Part shown: piece after piece, positions 18,780 through 28,316 of the stretch
Layout of the letters: each line of letters starts with the position of its first letter
Position numbering within the stretch: position 1 is the stretch's first letter
NCBI GenBank assembly: GCA_016932575.1
Contig: JAFGCO010000007.1
Coordinates: 119,364 to 183,363, forward strand
Length of the DNA stretch: 64,000 nt
Reading direction: 5' to 3'
Origin: a bacterium
GTDB taxonomy: Bacteria > Zhuqueibacterota > QNDG01 > JAFGCO01
Notes under the pieces: model-generated
Databases searched by the model: none
Seen by the model: only the letters and a program-made list of their open reading frames with translations
What the model was told of the DNA's origin: nothing
Program-made: the position numbers and the translations under genes

Positions 18780-20069
18780 TTATCGAATTTCGCTTAATAT
18801 TTCCCAAAATGGAGAAATCAACCGATAATCACCAAATCCGGTTTCATCCACAAAAATAAACTGCCTGTTATACTGATAATACGACCAAATTTCATAGGGT
18901 TTAGAATCCACCTCGAACGGATGCCGTTCAATATCATTAGGAGCACCTAAAATAATATATACCATGCCCCGATCTGAGCGCCATCCCTCGATAAAGGATG
19001 TAAATGCCGCATTGGAATAATCTACCCGCCGATAATATTCTTCCATAAGCTCGTTTTGCTCTGTACCCGGTGTCGGATCTTTCTCATTCCAGAATTCTCT
19101 GAACAATTCGCTTTTCTTTTCATCAGAAGCCTTCCTCATGGCTTTCATTTGTTTGCCTTCTGCTATATATTTAAGTTGTTCAATGGCCTTGTCCAAATCA
19201 TTGGCATAGGCCGGCATATCCATCCAATGTACGGACAAAGCCCGAACTCGTTTGACCACTGTCTTTCCCTTTCCTAACCAGACTTCAAGTTTATATTTTC
19301 CGGCACTCAGCTCTTCTCTTGGAATGTGAACCGCCACTTGTGTACGATCGCCTTCCAATCGCCTGTATTCTGAATAGGACCGAATCTCTTCATCTTTTAA
19401 ATTTAAAATTCGATAATTCACTTTTACCGAATCCAGCTCGATAAGATTGTAAACTTCAAACCAGAGAAACAGAGACTCCTGCTGATTTCCATAATTCCCC
19501 ATCACATTGGGAACCGGCTCTTGATTTCCTGATGAATCGGATACAATGCGATCAGCCAGTATGACATCACTCAACTCAAGCGGCTCATGAAAATATGCAG
19601 GTACAGTCAATTGTGTTTTTCGCCGTCCGGTCTTCCGGCTGTCAAAGTCCATAATACCCACCAACAATTCATACTTGGCCGGTTTTAAATTGATGGTCAC
19701 AGAGGCAACATCAAATTTTTTTCTTGAGTTGGTTTCTTCAAAGCTGTTAACAAAGATTTCTTTACGCACGATCCGGCCATCCGCCTGATCTCCATGCTGA
19801 TCGAATACCGTGACTGACAATTCATATTGTGCATAATATTGATTGTCTCGCTTAACAAATTGTAATTCATCATAAGCAATTTTCGAATAAAACTGAAAAG
19901 TTGTCAATCCGGTATCTTCAGAAGCCATTGTCATAATGTCATAAAATAAATTTGGAGCCTCATCTCTGGTATCGTAACGCAGTTCTGGTGTTTGCGAAAC
20001 AAGTCCTCCAGTATAAAATATCAAAAAAATACAGGTAATAATCATTACCCACAGAATGTTCTTTTTCAT
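18780..20069 (-). CDS. GWxTD domain-containing exported protein
   Basis: 429 aa with an N-terminal signal segment (MIITCIFLIFYTGGLVSQT). The central part is beta-rich (FYSKIAYDELQFVKRDNQYY). Residues from about 310 match the GWxTD domain: REFWNEKDPTPGT, then GWRSDRGMVYIILGAPNDIE with the motif in the GWRSD variant, then PYEIWSYYQYNRQFIFVDE and GDYRLISP near the end. This family is common in Calditrichota, Ignavibacteria, Acidobacteria and Gemmatimonadota; its function is not established. AAGGAG lies 6 nt before the ATG. It immediately precedes purN (11 nt). Confidence 0.9.
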   Translation of the reverse strand: MKKNILWVMIITCIFLIFYTGGLVSQTPELRYDTRDEAPNLFYDIMTMASEDTGLTTFQFYSKIAYDELQFVKRDNQYYAQYELSVTVFDQHGDQADGRIVRKEIFVNSFEETNSRKKFDVASVTINLKPAKYELLVGIMDFDSRKTGRRKTQLTVPAYFHEPLELSDVILADRIVSDSSGNQEPVPNVMGNYGNQQESLFLWFEVYNLIELDSVKVNYRILNLKDEEIRSYSEYRRLEGDRTQVAVHIPREELSAGKYKLEVWLGKGKTVVKRVRALSVHWMDMPAYANDLDKAIEQLKYIAEGKQMKAMRKASDEKKSELFREFWNEKDPTPGTEQNELMEEYYRRVDYSNAAFTSFIEGWRSDRGMVYIILGAPNDIERHPFEVDSKPYEIWSYYQYNRQFIFVDETGFGDYRLISPFWEILSEIR

Positions 20070-20157
20070 TACATTCTCCTTATATTAAATCAGCCTGAAC
20101 TTTTTATTGAGGCATTATTCATGGTTACATTAATGGCATCTGGTGGAAAGGTGATAT

Positions 20158-21489
20158 TCAAAGGATGGATCCCCATAGATCATAAGGACCGCTTTCCTGA
20201 ATACATACCTGAACAATGTCTCCTATATTTGTTTCTCCCTCAACCCATACGGCCTGGTCAATCTCCAGGCAATCACCCCTTGTGCGTCCGATATACAGGT
20301 TTTGCTGATGATCATATTCATCAATGATCACTGACTGGACAGTCCCTTCCAGCTTCAGATTCAGTGATTCCGATATCTCCTGTTGTGTTTCCATCAGTAA
20401 CGCATATCGCATTTCTGATGACCTTCGGCTGACCGGGTTTCCCATGGGAAATGCCCTTGTCCCCTCCTCTGGTGAGTAAATAAATGCGCCCATCCTTTCA
20501 AATTTTGTATTCTTAACAAAGGCCAGCAGTTCCTGAAAATATTCATCTGTCTCATTTGGAAATCCGACAATAAACGCAGAACGAAGAATAATACCGGAAA
20601 CGCGGTCACGCAATGTATTGATTAACCGTTCAATAGACGCACGGTTGCTTCCCCGGCCCATTGCCTTCAAGACCGGGTCTGCGATATGCTGCAGTGGCAT
20701 GTCCAGATAGCTGCAGATTTTTTCTTCTCCTGACATGGCCTCAATCAGCGCTTCATTGACATGATCCGGATGTGTGTACATAATACGAAGCCATTCGATA
20801 CCCTGAATATCTGACAAATGGTTCAAGAGGCTGACGAGGGTTTCCTTTCCGTTTAAATCCGATCCATAGCGCGTTGTATCCTGGGCAATCAAAATCAATT
20901 CCTTCACGCCATTCTTCGCCAGCGATTCTGCTTCTTGAAGCAGACCGGCCATAGACCGGCTGCGATAGGGCCCCTTAAATAGCGGAATCGCACAGAACGT
21001 GCATTTATGATCGCATCCATCCGCGATCTTAAGATAGGCAACATGCGGTGGTGTCGTAAGCACTCGCTTCGCATGGATATGGGGAGTGACACGGAAGGTC
21101 GGACCGAGGAAATATTTACCCATGGGTTCGAAAGCTTCGACGCCGAAATATCCGTCTACTTCCGGGATTTCATTCGCAATAGTCCCCGCATACCTCTGGG
21201 ACAGACACCCCCAGACATACACTTCTTTTTTATTGAATCTGGATTTAAATTGAATGGCTTCCAATATGGCATCGATGGATTCCTGTTTGGCATCTTCAAT
21301 AAAGCCACAGGTATTAATTAAAATCACATCTGCGTCTTTGGCATCATCCACCAGTTGAATACCATGCATAGTAAGCTGTCCTGCCAGCACTTCTGAATCC
21401 ACCTGATTCTTTGGACAACCCAAAGTAATCAAACAAAATCGTTTGTCTTGATACGGGACAGGACCGAATTGTTTTGGTTTCTCTTCCAT
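20158..21489 (-). CDS. rimO: Ribosomal protein S12 methylthiotransferase
   Basis: 443 aa from ATG 21489; the frame also allows GTG at 21525, and neither start has a strong ribosome site. This radical-SAM enzyme adds a methylthio group to an aspartate of ribosomal protein S12. The N-terminal UPF0004 domain starts with LITLGCPKNQVDSEV and includes NTCGFIEDAKQESIDAIL; the radical-SAM cluster motif is KIADGCDHKCTFCAIPLFKG (CxxxCxxC); the C-terminal TRAM domain is present (GTVQSVIIDEY, YIGRTRGDCLEID). LGCPKN and FKGPYRSRS distinguish RimO from MiaB. ftsY lies upstream by about 60 bp on the same strand. Confidence 0.95.
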   Translation of the reverse strand: MEEKPKQFGPVPYQDKRFCLITLGCPKNQVDSEVLAGQLTMHGIQLVDDAKDADVILINTCGFIEDAKQESIDAILEAIQFKSRFNKKEVYVWGCLSQRYAGTIANEIPEVDGYFGVEAFEPMGKYFLGPTFRVTPHIHAKRVLTTPPHVAYLKIADGCDHKCTFCAIPLFKGPYRSRSMAGLLQEAESLAKNGVKELILIAQDTTRYGSDLNGKETLVSLLNHLSDIQGIEWLRIMYTHPDHVNEALIEAMSGEEKICSYLDMPLQHIADPVLKAMGRGSNRASIERLINTLRDRVSGIILRSAFIVGFPNETDEYFQELLAFVKNTKFERMGAFIYSPEEGTRAFPMGNPVSRRSSEMRYALLMETQQEISESLNLKLEGTVQSVIIDEYDHQQNLYIGRTRGDCLEIDQAVWVEGETNIGDIVQVCIQESGPYDLWGSIL

Positions 21490-21552
21490 ACAAAAAAATA
21501 TTTGGCGGAGCGGATTATTCTGCACTTATCATTTTAAATTTCCTGATTCAAA

Positions 21553-22467
21553 TCATTCTTCTCCAAACAATCCTCCAACAAATGCCTCTGCATTAAATGG
21601 AACCAGATCTTCCAGCCCCTCCCCCATTCCCACCCAGCGAATTGGAAGGCCTAACTGTTGTTTAATCGCCAGGACAATCCCGCCACGAGCAGTACCGTCC
21701 AGTTTTGTCAGGGCCACTTCTGTAACACCCACACTACGGGCAAACTGATCGGCTTGTCTCAATCCATTTTGACCCGTCGTTGCATCGAGAACAAGAAGTG
21801 TGGAATGGGGTGCGCCGGGCATCCGTTTATCCAGTACTCTTCTGATTTTTTTCAGTTCTTCCATCAAATTCACTTGGGTATGCAAACGCCCGGCTGTATC
21901 CACAAAAAGCACATCTGCGCCCCGGGCGATCGCAGCATCCAGCGCATCAAATGCCACTGCGGCAGGATCTGCACCGGTTTTCTGCCGAACACAGTCCACT
22001 TTTGCCTGTTTGGCCCATAATTCCAGCTGTTCACCTGCCGCCGCCCTGAATGTGTCTGCACAAGCGAGCAGTACTTTACGGCCCTTTTTTTTATTCTGCC
22101 AGGCCAGTTTTCCGATGGTGGTTGTTTTTCCGGTTCCATTAACACCAATGACCATTTTCACATGGGGTTTGACGTTATTATGATCTGTCAACTGTTCTTC
22201 CTCAGTCAGAATTTCCTGTATTCTCCGTTTCAAAATTCGGCGGACCTGGCCGGCCACATCATCTCCCTCCAGGCATATGGACCGCAATTCATCGATCAAC
22301 TGCAAAGAAATTTCAATCCCCGCATCGCTCTCGATCAAAAGGGCTTCCAGTTCATCATACAGTTCATCGGATATATTTTTACCACTTTGAAAAATGTTTC
22401 CAATCCGTGAAAATACATTCTTTCGCGTTTTCTGAAGACCTCTGTCCCAAAGTCTGAATAATGACAT
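21553..22467 (-). CDS. ftsY: Signal recognition particle receptor FtsY
   Basis: 304 aa SRP GTPase that docks ribosome-SRP complexes at the membrane. The N domain (about 20-90; ISDELYDELEALLIESDAG) leads into the G domain with G1 GVNGTGKTTTIGKLA, the SRP-specific ADTFRAAAGEQLELWA, G3 DTAGRLHTQ, G4 TKLDGTARGG and the closing WVGMGEGLEDLVPFNA. There is no acidic A domain, so this is the short form of FtsY, which is common outside enterobacteria. It lies between pgsA-like and rimO genes on the same strand. Confidence 0.97.
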   Translation of the reverse strand: MSLFRLWDRGLQKTRKNVFSRIGNIFQSGKNISDELYDELEALLIESDAGIEISLQLIDELRSICLEGDDVAGQVRRILKRRIQEILTEEEQLTDHNNVKPHVKMVIGVNGTGKTTTIGKLAWQNKKKGRKVLLACADTFRAAAGEQLELWAKQAKVDCVRQKTGADPAAVAFDALDAAIARGADVLFVDTAGRLHTQVNLMEELKKIRRVLDKRMPGAPHSTLLVLDATTGQNGLRQADQFARSVGVTEVALTKLDGTARGGIVLAIKQQLGLPIRWVGMGEGLEDLVPFNAEAFVGGLFGEE

Positions 22468-22542
22468 TCACAACCCCATATTTTACTGAATCATTGCATG
22501 ATAACAGGAGCCAATGTATCACGAATAAATAACAATGTTCAT

Positions 22543-23094
22543 CTATTTTCTTTTTATACGTTCAATGAATAATCTCGCATACACCCACGTTGACACCAGT
22601 GTCAGTCCCAGACTGATCCATAACAGAATCCAGGCATAAAACCGCCAATCGAGAATAAACAGTATCACCATACAGCCTGTAACAAAGGCAGATCGTTTTC
22701 CCCAGACATTGGATTCCAAAATCACATGCTTTTTCTTCGTCACAATCAATCCGCCTGTCATTACGGATAATTCCCGAACAACCATAAATAAAAAATATTC
22801 GACAGGAAATCCGTAATAGGGTGATAGGACCATAAAAAATGTGACTGAAATGACATTGATCTTGTCAACCACCGGATCCATTAATCGCCCCAGATCCGAT
22901 GACTGATTGAATTTCCGGGCCACCCAGCCATCCATCAGATCTGTAATAATACCCAGTAATCCCCAAAATAATACCCACCAACGCAACTGATGGGCCAGAC
23001 ACCAGAAAATGGGAATTAAGAACAAAAGACGCATGAGCGTCATAAAATTGGGTATCGTCAGAATACGGTGCCGATGATACAATTCAGTAGTCAT
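22543..23094 (-). CDS. pgsA: CDP-alcohol phosphatidyltransferase, likely phosphatidylglycerophosphate synthase
   Basis: 183 aa membrane enzyme of phospholipid synthesis. The family signature DG(x)2AR(x)8G(x)3D(x)3D is complete in DGWVARKFNQSSDLGRLMDP followed by VVD. The N-terminus (HRILTIPNFMTLMRLLFLIP) matches PgsA proteins, as does the length. About four to five hydrophobic helices. It would make phosphatidylglycerol phosphate from CDP-diacylglycerol and glycerol-3-phosphate, feeding the lipid donor used by Lgt. The exact alcohol acceptor cannot be proved from the motif, since cardiolipin and inositol-phosphate synthases share it. Confidence 0.8.
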   Translation of the reverse strand: MTTELYHRHRILTIPNFMTLMRLLFLIPIFWCLAHQLRWWVLFWGLLGIITDLMDGWVARKFNQSSDLGRLMDPVVDKINVISVTFFMVLSPYYGFPVEYFLFMVVRELSVMTGGLIVTKKKHVILESNVWGKRSAFVTGCMVILFILDWRFYAWILLWISLGLTLVSTWVYARLFIERIKRK

Positions 23095-23206
23095 AGAAGT
23101 ATCACCTGATTTTGTCGATTCAATAACTTTTACCTGCGCTTAAGGCATGACAGACTTTTTATTGTCCGTTTTCGGATATAGCGAAAATACAATCAGACTG
23201 TCATTC

Positions 23207-24145
23207 TTAACTCTTGAAATTCGGATAATCAAATCCGAATCGTTTTTTATAATACCATTTCGAACCAAAAAATATCACAAAAACAGGAATGAGAAATAAG
23301 GGAAATACCACGCAAATTGCAATAGCCATGGAAAACACTGAATACTTGGTGGCACGGATAACATCTGATACATGCTTCTTGGATAAAGCGTATATAAAAA
23401 ACGGGATCATCACAAAACCCGGATAAAAAATAATCCATTCTTGAAAATAGCAGGCCAATGCCACGGTAATGATCTCGATAATCAAAGCCCAAACAACAGT
23501 CAAGCGAACTCCATATTTCACAGCGAATGTAATTTTACCCGTTTTTTGGTCCCCTTTAATATCAGGCATGGTTGTATTCAGCATAACCGCAGCAACTCCG
23601 CAAAAATAAACCAGGCTTCGCAAGGGAATCCATCCTGCTCCGCCCGCACTGATCCAGCCCAATGTAAAATTGACCATTCCGCCCAGACCATTGATTAAAA
23701 TACCACCAATTGGACGGTCTTTCATTCGCATTGGCGGATAGCTGTAAATATATCCACCAAAAAATAACAAACTCGTGAGCAGAAAACCAGCCCGTATATC
23801 AGCCAAAAATCCTAGAATAACACCCGCTGGCCCAAAAAGAAACGCCTCCGCATATGCCTTGCTAATGGACACATGACCGTCACAAATAAGAAAAAGCTTG
23901 CGATTAATCCGATCCGTAGCTTCATCCCGGATCTGATTCAGAATATATATGGCTGCCATAACAAGGGTTAGACCGACACCTATGAAAACTGTATCAACTC
24001 GGGAGATACTTTCGATCATCGGCCATCTCCGACCGCTCCAAAAGCCAGCCAAAAAAAATATCCAAATAGGATACATTAATGTCGGACGCATCAGGAAAAG
24101 ATAGTCAAACGCTTTAATCCATCTTGGGAACTTGGGGTCTGTCAA
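23207..24145 (-). CDS. UbiA-family prenyltransferase
   Basis: 312 aa, about eight to nine transmembrane helices. The two Asp-rich motifs that bind the prenyl diphosphate through magnesium are present: NQIRDEATDRINRK (NxxxDxxxD) and MPDIKGDQKTGK (DxxxD). The start is TTG at 24145 with GAGGAG 6 nt upstream; the next Met is 18 residues in. The family includes enzymes for menaquinone, heme O, chlorophyll and archaeal-type lipids. No quinone or heme genes flank it, so the acceptor is unknown. It lies between purF and pgsA-like genes. Confidence 0.8.
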   Translation of the reverse strand: MTDPKFPRWIKAFDYLFLMRPTLMYPIWIFFLAGFWSGRRWPMIESISRVDTVFIGVGLTLVMAAIYILNQIRDEATDRINRKLFLICDGHVSISKAYAEAFLFGPAGVILGFLADIRAGFLLTSLLFFGGYIYSYPPMRMKDRPIGGILINGLGGMVNFTLGWISAGGAGWIPLRSLVYFCGVAAVMLNTTMPDIKGDQKTGKITFAVKYGVRLTVVWALIIEIITVALACYFQEWIIFYPGFVMIPFFIYALSKKHVSDVIRATKYSVFSMAIAICVVFPLFLIPVFVIFFGSKWYYKKRFGFDYPNFKS

Positions 24146-24259
24146 GATGATCTCCTCACCGCTGATTCAAATTGTGTTTATTGATTTGTATTCATATTCA
24201 ACCGTTGATTGATCTTCATATAAATTGATGATATTCATATGCTTTTTATAAGCTCGATT

Positions 24260-25648
24260 TTACTCATACTGCGATTTTCTGATTTTTTCAACCGGTATCG
24301 GATATATTCCATTAAAACAGGCTGTGCAATAATCGCAGGGATCTCCTGGTACTGCTTCAAGGAGGCCCTCAATGGAAAGATATCCCAGTGTATCCACATC
24401 CATGTATTGTCTGATTTCCTCAACGGTTTTCCTGTTGGCTATGAGCTCCTTTTTTGTTGGAAAATCCATACCGTAAAAACAGGGAAACCGAATGGGCGGC
24501 GAGCTGACCCGGACGTGTACTTCCTTGGCTCCGGCTCGGCGTATCATTCTTGTAAGAATCCGCAGCGTGGTTCCACGAACGATGGAATCTTCCACAACCA
24601 CGACACGCCGGTTTTTCAGCACTCCTCCCACAGGATTAAACTTCACTTTAACATGAAAATCCCTGATCTTTTGATGCGGTTGAATAAATGTCCTGCCGAC
24701 ATAATGATTGCGGATCAACGCCAGCTCAAACTTCAGACCGGAACGATGCGCATATCCTAAAGCGGCCGTATTGCTTGAATCCGGCACCGAAAAAACGACG
24801 TCTGCATCAGCCGGATGTTCAAGTGCCAATTGCTTTCCCAATTTACGTCGCGTCTTGTCTACATATTCCCCGAAAATCCGGCTGTCCGGACGGGAAAAAT
24901 AAATAAATTCAAAAATGCAATGCTTTCGGCAGGGAGTCTGACCAATCGTATCGCTTCGAATACCGTGCTGATCAATCACAATAATCTCACCGGGTTCAAT
25001 ATCCCGTTGATACGTTGCATCAATCAGGTCCATCGCACAGGTTTCCGAAGCAATAATTGTCGCATCGCCAATATGCCCCAAGGCCAACGGACGAATAGCA
25101 TTGGGATCTCTGGCTGCGACCAGCATATCCGGTGTCATGATCAGCAATGAAAACGCACCCCGCACTTGGGACAGGGCATCTTTGATACGGTCCAGAAAAG
25201 TCGGTGCTTTTGACCAGCAAATCAGATGTACAATGACTTCCGTGTCCGTACTGGTTTGAAAAATCGCTCCTTTTTCCTGAAGCTCATATCGCAACGTTCT
25301 GGAATTCACGAGATTCCCATTATGCGCCAATGCCAACGGACCATCTTTGGAATTTACCAGAATTGGCTGCACATTGGCTGCACTGTTTAAACCGGTTGTC
25401 GAATATCTGTTATGCCCGATAGCCATATATCCTTTAAGTTTCTCGATGATTTCATGGGAATAGAATACATCATGGATCAGCCCCTGTCCGACATGACGAA
25501 ACACATTTTTGCCATTTGAGCTGACAATACCCGCTCCTTCCTGGCCTCTATGCTGCATGGAATAGAGGCTTAGATACGCCATCTCTGCCGCCTCAGTATG
25601 ATTATAAATACCGATCACACCACAAAATTCTTTTGGTTTATCCATCAT
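24260..25648 (-). CDS. purF: Amidophosphoribosyltransferase
   Basis: 462 aa, the first committed enzyme of purine synthesis. A propeptide of eight residues precedes the catalytic Cys9 of the glutaminase domain (EFCGVIGIYNHTEAA, then MQHRGQEGAGI). The phosphoribosyltransferase domain shows the PRPP loop RRVVVVEDSIVRGTTLR. Cysteines of the Fe-S cluster seen in the Bacillus-type enzyme are present (CRKHCIFEF near the middle and GDPCDYCTACFNGIYPIP near the C-terminus). The propeptide plus cluster marks the Bacillus-type rather than the E. coli-type enzyme. PHP-family gene lies 40 bp upstream on the same strand. Confidence 0.96.
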   Translation of the reverse strand: MMDKPKEFCGVIGIYNHTEAAEMAYLSLYSMQHRGQEGAGIVSSNGKNVFRHVGQGLIHDVFYSHEIIEKLKGYMAIGHNRYSTTGLNSAANVQPILVNSKDGPLALAHNGNLVNSRTLRYELQEKGAIFQTSTDTEVIVHLICWSKAPTFLDRIKDALSQVRGAFSLLIMTPDMLVAARDPNAIRPLALGHIGDATIIASETCAMDLIDATYQRDIEPGEIIVIDQHGIRSDTIGQTPCRKHCIFEFIYFSRPDSRIFGEYVDKTRRKLGKQLALEHPADADVVFSVPDSSNTAALGYAHRSGLKFELALIRNHYVGRTFIQPHQKIRDFHVKVKFNPVGGVLKNRRVVVVEDSIVRGTTLRILTRMIRRAGAKEVHVRVSSPPIRFPCFYGMDFPTKKELIANRKTVEEIRQYMDVDTLGYLSIEGLLEAVPGDPCDYCTACFNGIYPIPVEKIRKSQYE

Positions 25649-25688
25649 TGGTTGTCTTTCTCAGTTACAATATCTTTTTCTTTACTGG

Positions 25689-26744
25689 CTAGGGTTTCAT
25701 TAGAACGATCGGATTAGAATAGATCCAGCCCCGCCGCTTCCGAAAGACTTCAATCCGATATACACCCGGCAGGTCGGTTTTATAATCAATCTGAACTGCT
25801 TTGTCCTCCCGAATCACGGCACCGTTTCTCAATAGCCTGATGTGAGCTTTTCTGGGAATCCATGTCCGAAGCCTGATTGGTTGCTGTATTTCAATCCGGC
25901 TCCCCATTGGCATCATCATCTCTCCCTGAATGGCCTGAAACTGAAAACCACGAGCGTTTCCCAGCGCAAAATTTGAAATAAAACATCGTCCTTGTGTTAA
26001 CGCATCGAACACTCTGAATTCGGATTCATGAAAGTCCAAACCGGGAGTAACCGGCGGATAGACCAGAAAATGTGTTCGAATCGATTTGAACTGGACTTTA
26101 TAGGGATAAATTTCCACAGAGATGATTTTCCATAGACGAACACGATGAGCATGCACATCAATACCCCCGATCCCTACAACCCGGCGGCTGCGATTCAATT
26201 GATCCCAGCGATCAAGGGTTTCCCAAACCGGAAAACGGATGGACCGCAGGGGATGGAGGATTCGCCAGGCAATATTCCGTCTGGTTACGCCTTCCATCCA
26301 TTCGGAAAGCTGGTTCCATATTTCAATGCCGTCAAATTCATTGACATGCCAGGCCGTCCACGGATAGGGAGGATAGGCATCAGAAAAATTTCTTTTTTCC
26401 GCGGGATGCGCGATAATTCCGAAACCTCCCGCCTCCTTGACCTGTTTTACATAGGCTTCGGGCGACTGATTCTTGGGAATTTCCTTGTCAATACGAAATG
26501 CCAGATAATGGTTCCGTTCATCTGGATCGTTGAGTTCACATCCGATAAGAACCAGCACATGACCATACCAGCCTTCCAAACTCTCATGTTTGGGGGCCAA
26601 AGTGTTGTGATCGCTGAACATCAAAAAATCGAGCTCTTTTTCGCTGGCGATAGCAGCGATTTCTGGGATGGGAAGTGTGCCATCTGAATAATCGGAATGC
26701 AGATGGATCGCACCAATCAGTTCCTGATAATCCGTTTTATGCAT
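25689..26744 (-). CDS. PHP-domain metal-dependent phosphoesterase-like protein
   Basis: 351 aa from ATG 26744, which overlaps the TAA stop of the upstream gene as TAATG, with GGAG about 8 nt before it. The N-terminal PHP domain carries the metal ligands in GAIHLHSDYSDGT, MFSDHNT, GIIAHPAEKRNF and, later, GIGGIDVHAHR. The C-terminal 100 residues are beta-rich (RLRTWIPRKAHIRLLRNG) and may form a small Ig-like domain. Related proteins hydrolyse phosphoesters, but the substrate is not known. The tight overlap with the DUF2279-like and HD genes indicates one transcript. Confidence 0.8.
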   Translation of the reverse strand: MHKTDYQELIGAIHLHSDYSDGTLPIPEIAAIASEKELDFLMFSDHNTLAPKHESLEGWYGHVLVLIGCELNDPDERNHYLAFRIDKEIPKNQSPEAYVKQVKEAGGFGIIAHPAEKRNFSDAYPPYPWTAWHVNEFDGIEIWNQLSEWMEGVTRRNIAWRILHPLRSIRFPVWETLDRWDQLNRSRRVVGIGGIDVHAHRVRLWKIISVEIYPYKVQFKSIRTHFLVYPPVTPGLDFHESEFRVFDALTQGRCFISNFALGNARGFQFQAIQGEMMMPMGSRIEIQQPIRLRTWIPRKAHIRLLRNGAVIREDKAVQIDYKTDLPGVYRIEVFRKRRGWIYSNPIVLMKP

Positions 26745-27115
26745 TACCAGTGCTCCATGATCCAAATACCAAAAGTCATACCCAGTAAATCAGCCACCAG
26801 ATCCTTCCATGAAAAATGATTGTCGGGTTGTTTCATGTCTCGTATTTCTTTGACCAGTCCCAGTGAAAAAGAAAATCCGATCCCACAGGCCAGACTTTCA
26901 GACCGTGACTGATCCAAGGAATGAATCCCGGCGCTTCCTGCACACACCAGCAAAGCACTGGTCGCAAAATGATGAAATTTATCCAGCGCAATCCAGGTGT
27001 CCCGCTGTTTGGAATATCCACTGCACCTGATCGTTGCTGTGGAATCGGATGGGCTTCCCAGTAGGTTGGATGCAAATACCAAAATGCCCATAAAATTTAC
27101 TATTTGATGTCTCAC
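26744..27115 (-). CDS. DUF2279/YfiM-like small membrane or periplasmic protein
   Basis: 123 aa, GTG start overlapping the TGA stop of the HD gene (GTGA), itself overlapping the following PHP gene by one base. The N-terminus is hydrophobic (VNFMGILVFASNLLG). The second half has LDKFHHFATSALLVCAGSAG, GFSFSLGLVKEIRDM and NHFSWKDLVADLLGMTFGIW, a pattern (DKxxH, KExxD, SxxDLxAD) that I associate with the DUF2279/YfiM group. The function of the group is unknown. Assignment rests on motif memory only. Confidence 0.6.
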   Translation of the reverse strand: MRHQIVNFMGILVFASNLLGSPSDSTATIRCSGYSKQRDTWIALDKFHHFATSALLVCAGSAGIHSLDQSRSESLACGIGFSFSLGLVKEIRDMKQPDNHFSWKDLVADLLGMTFGIWIMEHW

Positions 27116-27657
27116 AGTCCCAATTCCCGATCAATGGACTGCATGGCCTTTAAAGAAATTCCGATAAAATCAGAAAGCGCAATACCCAGTGTTTCACAGC
27201 TTTTGATTTGATCCCGGTCCGCACCGGCAGCAAAACGTTTTTCCTTGAAACGCCTTTCAACAAAATCCGTATCCACATTTTTTAATTTCTTGGTTGGATG
27301 CATTAATGCAGCGGCCACAATCAATCCCGTTATCGGATCAGCAGCATAGAGTGCCTTATCCATTCGGCTCGTTCGTGGAAAGTGTCCCGGATGACTTTTA
27401 ATCGCCTGGATCACAGCTTCTGATATGTCATAAGATTTCAGTATTTTTTCTGTCATCAAACCATGTTTGGCAAAATCATCAACAGTCTTGTCATAATCCA
27501 AATCATGCAGCAGTCCGGCCAGCTTCCACTGGTTTTCATCTTCTCCAAGATAAAGAGCCAATTGACCCATTACGGCCTCAACAGCCAGCATATGCTTAAT
27601 TAAATTTTTATTGGAAACATGCTGCTTCACCAGATCAAGCGCTTCTTCTCTTGTCAT
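27112..27657 (-). CDS. HD-domain hydrolase
   Basis: 181 aa. The HD metal site is seen as KHMLAVEAVMGQLALYL (first His), LAGLLHDLDYDKT (HD) and FAKHGLMTEKIL, then IQAIKSHPGHFP and ALYAADPITGLIVAAAL (final Asp). The layout matches the small HDIG-type phosphohydrolases that act on nucleotides or other phosphoesters. AAGGA lies 7 nt before the ATG. It heads a three-gene overlapping unit with the DUF2279-like and PHP genes. Substrate unknown. Confidence 0.85.
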   Translation of the reverse strand: MTREEALDLVKQHVSNKNLIKHMLAVEAVMGQLALYLGEDENQWKLAGLLHDLDYDKTVDDFAKHGLMTEKILKSYDISEAVIQAIKSHPGHFPRTSRMDKALYAADPITGLIVAAALMHPTKKLKNVDTDFVERRFKEKRFAAGADRDQIKSCETLGIALSDFIGISLKAMQSIDRELGL

Positions 27658-27661
27658 GACA

Positions 27662-27818
27662 TTTTCCTTCTCAGCTGATCAAACCATTTCTTATTTTTTC
27701 TTTCTTGCTTCTTGTTTCTTGTAACACAACGACACAAATGACTCTTTTCTCTCCGTTTCTCCCGTGCTCCGTTTCTTATTTCTTGTTTATTGACTCTTGA
27801 TTCTGTTTCTTCGCACTT
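27662..27818. repeat. Intergenic mosaic of degenerate short repeats (partial copy)
   Basis: This spacer between the DUF5683 and HD genes is built from the same words as the three long mosaics at 54-58 kb: TTTCTTG-type repeats (27700-27720 and 27776-27810), a CTCCGTTTCTCCCGTGCTCC segment near 27753-27772, and ACTCTT words. On the minus strand it begins about 10 nt after the stop codon of the DUF5683 gene. Confidence 0.75.
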
Positions 27819-28316
27819 TCATCTGTTCAAATTCAAAGAGAGCATCAATGTGGCTCTAATTTGAGCGGGAGATAAAGAGTCTGCCGGACCCAATTCCGGG
27901 CTCACATCAAATTCAAACAAATGGGCGTCTACAAATGCATCCAGGATATTTAACAAGTAGACGCCTGCAAACCACCAGACAAATGTTCCCCGATGATGGC
28001 GATAAAACTCCCGCTCATCAATTGTGGTACTGTGAATCATTCTCTGGTTCATCAACATGGCATTGCCTGCCAGTCCAGCTTCAATTCCAACAACCAGAAG
28101 GGCTTTAAACCATTTGCCATTGTATAGCTGACCCCAACCCGGAAAAATCGCTGACCGAATCATGGCACCGACTGGCGATTTGTTCGAAACGGGACGGGAT
28201 TCAGTGGAATCAGCCACTGTTTGGGCATTCAGATCAATGCTCGCTGCCATATAAAATAAAATAAAAAAAATGACAATTCGATACTGTTTTAAATGTTTTA
28301 TCAGGTTGTCAACCAT
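27819..28316 (-). CDS. DUF5683 domain-containing membrane protein
   Basis: 165 aa with an N-terminal signal (IVIFFILFYMAASIDLNAQ). The conserved DUF5683 core is AMIRSAIFPGWGQLYNGKWF followed by KALLVVGIEAGL, then a helix WWFAGVYLLNILDAFVDAHL, and ends with a beta strand LMLSLNLNR. Proteins of this type are small membrane proteins of Bacteroidota and relatives with no known function. No clear ribosome site precedes the ATG. Both flanks are short-repeat mosaics. Confidence 0.8.
   Translation of the reverse strand: MVDNLIKHLKQYRIVIFFILFYMAASIDLNAQTVADSTESRPVSNKSPVGAMIRSAIFPGWGQLYNGKWFKALLVVGIEAGLAGNAMLMNQRMIHSTTIDEREFYRHHRGTFVWWFAGVYLLNILDAFVDAHLFEFDVSPELGPADSLSPAQIRATLMLSLNLNR

Noticed and set aside
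24260-25648. Purine operon reading of purF-purN-purH
   Set aside because: The genes are separated by unrelated genes, and purH has its own promoter; they are co-oriented but not one compact operon.
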